Shown here piece by piece: positions 5,999 to 12,645 of a stretch of DNA of 12,645 bases. The DNA lies in NCBI GenBank assembly GCA_023150215.1, contig JAKLLJ010000066.1:1-12645 (forward strand), written 5' to 3'. The stretch is from Thauera sp. (lineage in GTDB: Bacteria; Pseudomonadota; Gammaproteobacteria; Burkholderiales; Rhodocyclaceae). How positions within the stretch are numbered: position 1 is the first letter of the stretch; every line of letters begins with the position of its first letter. Both the position numbers and the translations under genes were made by a program. Below the pieces are notes generated by a model. It searched no databases. It saw only the letters and a program-made list of their open reading frames with translations, and was not told the origin of the DNA.

Positions 5999-6613
5999 AT
6001 GCGCCACCAAGGAAAAATCACCACCTGGAAGGACGACAAAGGCTTCGGCTTCATCACGCCCAACGGCGGCGGCGAGCCGGTCTTCCTTCATGTCAGCAGC
6101 CTCGCCAACCGCCAGCGCCGGCCGCAGGGCAACGAACTGGTCAGCTACGAGCTCGCCACCGACGCCAAGGGGCGGCTGCAGGCGAAGGCCGTCGCCTTCG
6201 TCGGCGAGCGCGCGGTCGCGCCGGCCGCACCGGGGCGCAGCGCCCTGCCCCCGCTGTTCGCGGCGGGCTTCCTCGCCTTCCTGGCGGTGCTGGCCTGGCT
6301 CGGACGGCTGCCGCTGGGGGTGCTCGGACTGTACGCGGCGGCGAGCGTGGTGGCCTTCCTCGCCTACGGGCACGACAAGTCGGCCGCCGTGCGCAACGTC
6401 TGGCGGGTCAAGGAAAACACGCTCCACCTGTTCGCGCTGCTCGGCGGCTGGCCGGGGGCGCTGGCAGCGCAGCGGCTGTTTCGCCACAAGTCCTCGAAGG
6501 CTTCGTTCCAGACCACCTACTGGATCACCGTCGTGCTCAATTGCGCGGCGCTCGGCTGGCTGCTGTCGCCTTACGGGGCACAGACGCTGCAGGCGGTGCT
6601 CGGGGCGGTCTGA
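5999..6613 (+). CDS. Cold-shock domain-DUF1294 membrane fusion protein
   Basis: The 204-residue product joins an N-terminal cold-shock domain to a C-terminal DUF1294 membrane domain, a known combination in proteobacteria. The cold-shock part (1-69) has both nucleic-acid-binding motifs: K14-GFGFIT (RNP1-like) and V28-FLHVSS (RNP2-like). After a proline/alanine linker come hydrophobic segments near 82-102, 105-124, 140-160 and 172-190. The DUF1294 signature residues are D126-K127, the R..E139..L.LFALLGG run, and the H163-K164-SSK-SF motif. The protein would sit in the inner membrane with the RNA-binding domain on the cytoplasmic side. The ATG at 5999 is chosen because the cold-shock fold begins exactly there; an in-frame ATG at 5897 would add 34 residues of no recognisable structure. 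No strong Shine-Dalgarno is visible. It is monocistronic and its function is unknown. Confidence 0.85.
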   Translation: MRHQGKITTWKDDKGFGFITPNGGGEPVFLHVSSLANRQRRPQGNELVSYELATDAKGRLQAKAVAFVGERAVAPAAPGRSALPPLFAAGFLAFLAVLAWLGRLPLGVLGLYAAASVVAFLAYGHDKSAAVRNVWRVKENTLHLFALLGGWPGALAAQRLFRHKSSKASFQTTYWITVVLNCAALGWLLSPYGAQTLQAVLGAV

Positions 6614-6814
6614 GGGCCGGCACCGCAATCGCACTCGGACCGTTCATGCGGGCCGCTTTCTTGGGGACCTCAGTGCCCGCCATTCCCATCGTCAGCAAGA
6701 TCCTGAAGACCTGTGACCGGTCTGGCAGGCCGAGCGCGAAAATCACCCTGATATCGCAAGCGGGCAATGCAAAAGCTCTTAGACTGCAGTCGTAGCTTTC
6801 GCACTGGAGCTCCC

Positions 6815-7903
6815 GTGCTTGAACACACCCTTCTGATCGTCGATGACGAGCCGGCCAATCTGGCGGTGCTGACGCACCTTTTGCGGCCCCACTACCGCGT
6901 GCGTGCCGTCAATTCCGGCAGCCGCTGCCTGGTCGCGGTGCAGCCGCTGCCAAGGCCGGCTCTCATCCTGCTCGACGTGATGATGCCCGAGATGGATGGC
7001 TACGAAGTCCTGGCGAGGCTGCGCGCCGACCCGGCGACGCGCGACATCCCGGTGCTTTTCGTCACCGCCCTCGACGACGATGTCAACGAGGAGCGCGGCC
7101 TGGCCCTGGGCGCCGCCGACTATCTCACCAAGCCGATTCGCCCCGGCGTGCTGCTGGCCCGTGTGCGCACCCAGCTCGATGCCAAGCGTGGCCGCGACTT
7201 CTTGCGCGACCAGAACGCCCTGCTCGACGCGGAAGTGGCGCGGCGCATGCGCGAGAACGAGCTGACCCAGCTGGTCAGCATCCGCGCCCTGGCCCATCTC
7301 GCCGAAACGCGCGACCCCGAGACCGGCAACCACATCCTGCGCACGCAGGGCTATGTCCACCAGCTCGCCACCGCGCTGCAGCGCCACCCGCGCTTCAGCG
7401 CTGTGCTCACACCGCGTTACATCGACCTCCTCACCAAGTCGGCGCCGCTGCACGATATCGGCAAGGTGGGGGTCCCCGACGCCATCCTGCGCAAGCCCGG
7501 CCCGCTGACGCCGGAGGAATGGGCGGTCATGAAAACCCACGCCGAGATTGGCGCCGAAGCCATCGAGCGCGCCGAGGCCGACATCGAGACACCCGTCGAA
7601 TTCCTCGTGCTGGCCAAGGAAATCGCCCACTGGCATCACGAAAAATGGGATGGCAGCGGTTACCCCTTTGGCCTCGCGGGAGAGGCTATCCCGCTATCGG
7701 CCCGCCTCATGGCGCTGGCCGATGTGTTCGATGCGCTGATTTCGGTGCGCGTGTACAAGCCCGCCATGTCTTACGAGGACGCGCGGGACGTCATCGTCGC
7801 CGGCCGTGGACGCCATTTCGACCCCGACGTGGCCGATGCCTTCGTGGCGGGCTACGCTGAGTTCGTCCGCATCGCCGAGCGTCACCGCGACCCTGCCGCC
7901 TGA
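6815..7903 (+). CDS. Response regulator with REC and HD-GYP domains (probable c-di-GMP phosphodiesterase)
   Basis: The GTG at 6815 was chosen because GGAG (6806-6809) lies five bases before it and the receiver domain begins at once (LLIVDDE); an in-frame ATG at 6767 has no such site and would add 16 residues. The product is 362 residues. REC domain, about 5-120: acidic pocket D10-D11, phospho-acceptor D54 in LLDVMMPEMDG, T84 and K106. HD-GYP domain, about 150-350: H213-D214 in HDIGKVGVP, HWHHEKWDGSGYP with G282-Y283-P284, and the SARLMALADVFDAL helix. All canonical residues are present, so hydrolysis of cyclic di-GMP is expected, controlled by phosphorylation. It opens a three-gene operon, with only 5 bp to the sensor gene. 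The likely phosphodonor is the hybrid kinase encoded third. TAGACT at 6780-6785 may be its -10. Confidence 0.9.
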   Translation: MLEHTLLIVDDEPANLAVLTHLLRPHYRVRAVNSGSRCLVAVQPLPRPALILLDVMMPEMDGYEVLARLRADPATRDIPVLFVTALDDDVNEERGLALGAADYLTKPIRPGVLLARVRTQLDAKRGRDFLRDQNALLDAEVARRMRENELTQLVSIRALAHLAETRDPETGNHILRTQGYVHQLATALQRHPRFSAVLTPRYIDLLTKSAPLHDIGKVGVPDAILRKPGPLTPEEWAVMKTHAEIGAEAIERAEADIETPVEFLVLAKEIAHWHHEKWDGSGYPFGLAGEAIPLSARLMALADVFDALISVRVYKPAMSYEDARDVIVAGRGRHFDPDVADAFVAGYAEFVRIAERHRDPAA

Positions 7904-7908
7904 GTGAA

Positions 7909-9750
7909 ATGAAAAAGCCGACCACTGCCAATACCGGCGCGGCGTCTGCCATGACAACCCCGTGCGCCAGACGTCCCGAGCCTTGGCCGATCGGCATCAG
8001 ACGGCCGCTCGTGCCTCTGCGTCACCTCCTCGCTGCGCAGTGGCTGGCGCTGATCTCGACCCCCTTGTCCGCACAGCAGTCCGATCTTCGCCAGGTGTTC
8101 GATGAGCACGGCGGTTGCTGGTGGCAGGGCTCTTGATCGCCTCGGCGCTGGCCCTGGCGCTTGTCCTGGCCATTCGTCGGCTCAAGCGTGCTCAGGCGGA
8201 ACAGAGCAAGAGCGAAGCCCATTACCGCCGCCTCTTTCAGTCGAACCCGCACCCCATGTGGGTCTATGACCTCGAGACGCTGCGCTTCCTGGCCGTGAAC
8301 GATGCTGCCGCCAGTCACTACGGCTATTCGCGGGACGAGTTCCTGTCCATGACGATCAAGGACATTCGTCCGCCCGAGGATTTGGCGCGCCTCTACCGGA
8401 ATCTGGAGGCCTTGCCCGAGGATGGCCTTGACCAGGCGGGCGTCTGGAGGCACTTGAAGAAAGACGGCAGTGTGATCGATGTCGAGATCACCTCTCACCT
8501 GCTGGAGTTCGAGGGGCGCAAGTCCGAGCTGGTGCTGGCTCACGACATCACCATTCGCCGGCAGGCGGAGAACGCGCTACGCGAGAGCAACGAACGCCTG
8601 AAGAAGGTGTTGAAGGTCGAAACGGTCGGTGTGATGTTCTGGGACCTGACGACGGGTTGCATGACCGACGCCAACGAGACCTTTCTCGACATGATGGGCT
8701 ACAGCCGTGCGGACGTGGAGTCGTGCTCCCTGACCTGGCAAAAACTCACTCCGCCGGAATACGTGGAGGCAAGCCTTGCGGAGATCAGGAAATTCCATGT
8801 GAGCGGCCGTGTTGGCCCCTATGAGAAGGAATACCTGCGCAAGGACGGCACGCGGCAATGGATGGTCTTCGCCGGCAGTTCGCTCGGCGGCGACGCCTGC
8901 GTGGAATTCTGCGTGGACATCTCCGCCCGCAAGCAGGCGGAGGCGCTCGTCAATGGCCAGAGACAGGTCCGATATTGCCGTCGATCCGCTCTGGGCCGAC
9001 TACAAGGCCAGCGCGCTGCCGCACGGGCTGCGCGCCTGCTGGTCCGCACCCATTCTCGACGAGCGCCGGCGCTTTCTCGGCACGTTCGCCCTGTATTGTC
9101 GCCAGCCCGGCAGTCCGCAGCCGGCGCATCTACGTCTCATCGACATGGCCACGCAGACCGCCGCCATTGCCATTCACCACCATCTGGCCGAGGGGGCGCT
9201 GCGCGCGAGCGAAGAGCGTTTCCGCGCCACCTTCGAACAGGCCGCCGTGGGCGTTGCCCACGTGAGCCCCGAAGGCCGCTGGCTGCGGGTCAACCAGAAG
9301 CTTTGCGACATCGTCGGTTATTCCCGCGAGGACCTGTTGTCGAAGACCTTTCATGACATCACGCATCCCGACGATCTGGGTGCCGATCTCGAAAACGTGC
9401 GGCAGATGCTGACTGGAGAGATCAAGACCTATTCGATTGAAAAGCGCTACATCCGCAAAGACGGCTCGACGGTCTGGATCAATCTGACCGTCGCCCTGAT
9501 TCGTGGCGACGCCGGGCAGCCGGACTACTTCATCTCGGTTGTCGAAGACATCTCGGAACGCAAGCGCGTCAATGCCGAACTCCAGCAAAAGCTCGCCGAA
9601 CTGCAGCAATGGCACGAGGCAATGCTGAACCGCGAGGCGCGCGTGATCGAACTCAAGCGTGAGGCCAACGCCCTCGCCCGCGAGCTCGGCCGCCCAGCGC
9701 CCTACGACCTTTCGTTCGCGGATCACCCGGGCGGGAAGGCGATACCGTGA
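7909..9750 (+). pseudogene. Kinase-less membrane PAS-PAS-GAF-PAS sensor, broken by two out-of-frame deletions
   Basis: The native start is ATG 7909, five bases after the response-regulator stop. Three segments in frames 1, 3 and 1 make one gene. Segment A (7909 to about 8113) has a basic start and a hydrophobic export/TM segment (LRHLLAAQWLALISTPLSAQ), then LRQVFDEHG, and runs into TGA at 8134-8136. Segment B (about 8115-8965) resumes in another frame with a TM helix (LLVAGLLIASALALALVLAI), then two PAS domains (YRRLFQSNPHPMWVYD onward; LKKVLKVETVGVMFWD onward) ending ISARKQAEALV. Segment C (about 8968-9750) returns to the first frame in the middle of a GAF domain (DIAVDPLWADY...GLRACWS) and continues with a third PAS (FRATFEQAAVGVAHV onward) and a coiled coil, ending ..AIP. 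There is no histidine kinase domain. Missing stretches are most of the extracytoplasmic sensor and the first half of the GAF. Segment B has no credible start codon of its own. Assembly error is the alternative explanation. Confidence 0.8.
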
Positions 9751-12645
9751 AGACTCGGCCGCTCTCCGTTTTCCTCACGCGGCTGATCTGGCTCAGCATG
9801 GCGCCAGCGCTGCTGCTGGCCGTGTGGTTCGGCTGGGACAGCCTGCGGGGACAGGAAGCCGCTTTTTTGCGCGATGCGGAACACCGCGCCCACAACCTTG
9901 CGATCGGCATCGATCAGCGCACGCTGGCGCACATTCAGGCCCTCAACATGCTGGCCGTCTCACCGCTGGCCGATGACCCACGGCGCTGGCCCGAGCTGCA
10001 TGCCGAGGCGCGGGGGTTTCAGGCCAGCTTTGGCAGCCATGTGATCTTTGCCGATCACGAACGGCAGATGCTGTTCAACACCAGAGTGCCCTTTGGCGAG
10101 ACACTGCCGCGCCTGCCTGATTCGGGCGGGCGGACCGCGGCGCCACTGGCGCTCGAAACCGGCAAGCCCCAGGTCGGCGACATCGTCGTCGGGCCGCTCG
10201 CCAAGGTGCCGCTGGTCGCCGTCGTCGTGCCGGTGCTGCGCGAGGGCCGGCCGCCAAGGCTCATGCTGAGCCTCCTGGAGGCCGCCGGCTTCCAGGCGCA
10301 GATCGACCAGGTCGCCCTGCCTGCGGGCTGGTCCGTCGTCCTGCAGGACAGCACCGGCGCCGACATCGCGCGGCGTTCGCCGCCCGGCTTCGAGGGTGCC
10401 CGCGACGTCGCCCTGGACCATCGTTTCGTCGTCCCGCTGCAGCATTCGCCCTGGTCGGTGGTGCTCGAAGTCCCGCGCGGCAGTTATCAGGCCGAGCGGC
10501 GCACGGCACTGATCGTGCTCGGTGCTCTGGTCCTGCTGGCCTCCGTGTTCGGCGTGGCGGGCGGTGCGCTGGCCGGCCGTCGCATCGGTCGGCAGGTGAA
10601 GGCACTGACCGCCCCGCCGGGCACGCCGACGCTGCCGCTGCAGATTGACGAGATCGCCGACGCAAGCCGGCAACTGGGCCTTGCGGCAGCGGAACTGCGC
10701 GAGAGCGAGGCGCGCCTTCGGCGGGCGATTGTGAGCTCGCCGTTCCCTATCATGCTGCATGCCGAAGACGGGACGATCCTCGAACTCAGCGAGTCGTGGA
10801 GCGAGATCACGGGCTACTCGCGCGCGGAATTGGCCACCATGGGCGACTGGACAGAGCGTGCCTACGGCGAACGCAAGTCGCTGGTGCAAGCCGAGATCGA
10901 TGCGCGCTACGGGCTGGATGGACGCAAGCACGAAGGCGATTTCGTCATCCGGGTCAAGGACGGCGGCCAGCGCGTCTGGGAATTCAACTCCGCGCCGCTG
11001 GGTTGCCTGCCCGATGGGCGGCGTGTGGTGCTGAGCATGGCCCTGGACGTGACGCAGCGGCGGCAGGCAGAAGCCTCCGTCGCACAGCATGCCCGGGAAC
11101 TGGAACGCGGACGCCAGGCACTGCTGAGCGTGCTGCAGGACCAGCGTCGCGCAGAAGCGTCGCTGCGCCAACTGGCGCTGGCGGTGGAACAGAGCCCGGA
11201 GAGCATCGTCATCACCAACCTCACGCCCGAGATCGAATACGTCAACGCCGCCTTTCTGGCAACCACGGGCTTCACGCGCGAGCAGGTCATCGGCCAAAAC
11301 CCGCGCATCCTGCAATCGGGCAAGACTCCGCGCGCCACCTACGACGCGATGTGGGCCGCGCTCGCGGCCGAGCAGATCTGGAAGGGCGAGCTGATCAACC
11401 GCAAGGCCGGCGGCGAGGACTACATCGAGTTTGTCCACGTCGCTCCACTGCGGCAGCCCGATGGCCATGTCAGCCATTACGTCGCCGTCAAGGAAGACAT
11501 CACCGAGAAGAAACGCCTCGGCGAGGAACTGGACCGCCACCGCCATCACCTCGAAGACCTCGTGACGCAGCGCACGGCCGAACTGGCGCTCGCCCGACAG
11601 CAGGCCGAGGCCGCCAGCCAGGCCAAGAGCGCCTTCCTGGCGAACATGAGCCACGAGATCCGCACGCCGATGAACGCCATCATCGGTCTGACCCATCTGC
11701 TGCGAAAGGATGGCGTCACTGCGCAGCAGGACGAGCGGCTCGAGCAGATCCAGACCTCCGGCCAGCATCTGCTCGGCCTGATCAACGACATCCTCGACCT
11801 CTCCAAGATCGAGGCCGGCAAACTCGATCTGACGCTGGAAGATTTCCACCTTTCGGCGGTGCTCGACCATGTCGCCTCGCTGATTCGTCCGTCTGCCCAG
11901 GCGAAGGGCCTGCGCGTCGATCTCGACGGCGACTCCGTGCCGACCTGGCTGCGCGGCGACCCGATGCGCCTGCGCCAGTGCCTCTTCAACCTGGCTGGCA
12001 ACGCGGTCAAATTCACCGAGCGCGGCAGCATCGCCCTGCGTGCCGCGCTGCTCGAGGACGGCCCGGCGGGCTTGCAGGTACGTTTTGAAGTGGAGGACAC
12101 GGGCATCGGGATGACGCCGGAGCAGACGGAGCGCTTGTTCCAGGTGTTCCAGCAGGCCGACGCCAGCACCACCCGCAAGTATGGCGGCACTGGCCTCGGT
12201 CTGGCGCTGACGCGCAATCTGGCACAGATGATGGGCGGCGAGGCCGGGGTGCAAAGCACCCCGGGCGTGGGCAGCACGTTCTGGTTCGCGGTGCTGTTGC
12301 AGCGCGGTCACGGCATCATGCCGGCACCCAAGGCCCAGCACCCCGACGCGGAGCAGGACCTGCGCCGAGCGCAAACCGGCACGCGGGTGTTGCTGGTGGA
12401 AGACAATCCCATCAACCGTTTGGTGGCAATGGAGCTGCTGCATGCCGTTGGCCTGACGGTGGGGATTGCCGAGAACGGCGCCGAGGCCTTGGAGCGGGTC
12501 AAGACCGCCGACTACGCGCTGATCCTGATGGACATGCAGATGCCGGTGATGGATGGGCTGGAAGCGACCCAAGCCATCCGCGCCCTGCCGGGTTGGCACG
12601 ACAAGCCGATTCTGGCCATGACCGCCAATGCCTTCGATGACGACC
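9747..12645 (+). CDS. Hybrid sensor histidine kinase (TM-sensor-TM-PAS-PAS-HisKA-HATPase-REC), 3' end missing
   Basis: The GTG start at 9747 overlaps the previous stop codon (GTGA, 4 bp), with GGAAGG at about 9733-9738 as ribosome binding site, so translation is probably coupled. About 966 residues are visible and the frame is open to the right edge. Order: TM1 about 9-28; periplasmic sensor about 29-250, possibly Cache-like; TM2 about 253-276; PAS1 about 325-440 (ending DVTQRRQAEA); PAS2 about 473-589 (ending EDITEKKRL); coiled coil; HisKA with phospho-acceptor H636 in SHEIRTPMNAIIG; HATPase with N-box N752, G1 box D784-TGIGM and G2 GGTGLGLAL; and a receiver domain with E885-D886 and D929 in MDMQMPVMDG, cut before its conserved lysine. 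No HAMP domain is evident. More receiver or HPt domains may follow. As the only kinase in the cluster, it is the likely phosphodonor (via an HPt) for the HD-GYP regulator. Confidence 0.92.
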   Translation, partial: MKTRPLSVFLTRLIWLSMAPALLLAVWFGWDSLRGQEAAFLRDAEHRAHNLAIGIDQRTLAHIQALNMLAVSPLADDPRRWPELHAEARGFQASFGSHVIFADHERQMLFNTRVPFGETLPRLPDSGGRTAAPLALETGKPQVGDIVVGPLAKVPLVAVVVPVLREGRPPRLMLSLLEAAGFQAQIDQVALPAGWSVVLQDSTGADIARRSPPGFEGARDVALDHRFVVPLQHSPWSVVLEVPRGSYQAERRTALIVLGALVLLASVFGVAGGALAGRRIGRQVKALTAPPGTPTLPLQIDEIADASRQLGLAAAELRESEARLRRAIVSSPFPIMLHAEDGTILELSESWSEITGYSRAELATMGDWTERAYGERKSLVQAEIDARYGLDGRKHEGDFVIRVKDGGQRVWEFNSAPLGCLPDGRRVVLSMALDVTQRRQAEASVAQHARELERGRQALLSVLQDQRRAEASLRQLALAVEQSPESIVITNLTPEIEYVNAAFLATTGFTREQVIGQNPRILQSGKTPRATYDAMWAALAAEQIWKGELINRKAGGEDYIEFVHVAPLRQPDGHVSHYVAVKEDITEKKRLGEELDRHRHHLEDLVTQRTAELALARQQAEAASQAKSAFLANMSHEIRTPMNAIIGLTHLLRKDGVTAQQDERLEQIQTSGQHLLGLINDILDLSKIEAGKLDLTLEDFHLSAVLDHVASLIRPSAQAKGLRVDLDGDSVPTWLRGDPMRLRQCLFNLAGNAVKFTERGSIALRAALLEDGPAGLQVRFEVEDTGIGMTPEQTERLFQVFQQADASTTRKYGGTGLGLALTRNLAQMMGGEAGVQSTPGVGSTFWFAVLLQRGHGIMPAPKAQHPDAEQDLRRAQTGTRVLLVEDNPINRLVAMELLHAVGLTVGIAENGAEALERVKTADYALILMDMQMPVMDGLEATQAIRALPGWHDKPILAMTANAFDDD

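Noticed and set aside
6767..6814. ATG at 6767 as start of the HD-GYP response regulator
   Set aside because: The extra 16 residues are not part of a receiver domain, and a good GGAG with 5-base spacing points to the GTG at 6815.
9960..12599. An 879-codon open frame on the minus strand
   Set aside because: It is antisense to the hybrid histidine kinase, whose domains and catalytic residues are clear on the plus strand. The antisense product shows no recognisable domain.
1..12645. CRISPR array, tRNA or rRNA genes, complete insertion sequence
   Set aside because: Apart from the REP-like cluster, no regularly spaced repeats, no cloverleaf or rRNA core sequence, and no full transposase with terminal repeats were seen.

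Overview
The window is high-GC DNA with dense genes. The branched-chain amino-acid transporter end, a DUF475 membrane protein, a stand-alone molybdoenzyme, a cold-shock/DUF1294 protein and a c-di-GMP/PAS signalling cluster together suggest a betaproteobacterium, perhaps of the Thauera/Azoarcus group (Rhodocyclales). That placement is inference from gene content and style, not a database match.

Layout, left to right. (1) 1-143: C-terminal end of a LivF-type ABC ATPase, followed by a hairpin. (2) 244-1263 (+): DUF475/TerC-like integral membrane protein. (3) 1279-1398: three copies of a 24-bp REP-like element between two convergent genes. (4) 1458-3869 (-): 803-residue DMSO-reductase-family molybdopterin oxidoreductase with no partner subunits nearby. 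(5) 3959-4273 (+): gamma-glutamylcyclotransferase-like gene whose 3' part has been replaced by unrelated sequence. (6) about 4200-5900: a visibly less GC-rich islet. It carries one gene (4409-5683), a fusion of a complete MerR-type regulator with a class I SAM-dependent methyltransferase. The gene is preceded by a MerR-type promoter (19-bp spacer with a dyad) that would give a leaderless or nearly leaderless mRNA. (7) 5999-6613 (+): cold-shock domain fused to a DUF1294 membrane domain. (8) 6815 to the right edge: a tightly packed three-gene signalling operon made of a REC-HD-GYP response regulator, a membrane PAS/GAF/PAS sensor without a kinase domain (broken by two out-of-frame internal deletions), and a hybrid histidine kinase (two TM segments, PAS-PAS-HisKA-HATPase-REC) cut by the window end.

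The most unusual item is the MerR-methyltransferase fusion and its self-control architecture. A ligand-sensing one-component regulator joined to a small-molecule methyltransferase could sense the same compound it modifies and control its own synthesis. The signalling operon is of a common type, in which phosphorelay from the hybrid kinase would tune an HD-GYP c-di-GMP phosphodiesterase. The state of its middle gene is odd: three segments lie in frames 1, 3 and 1, so the two lesions restore the original frame but leave the middle segment unreadable from the native start. No tRNA, rRNA, CRISPR array or complete insertion sequence was seen.
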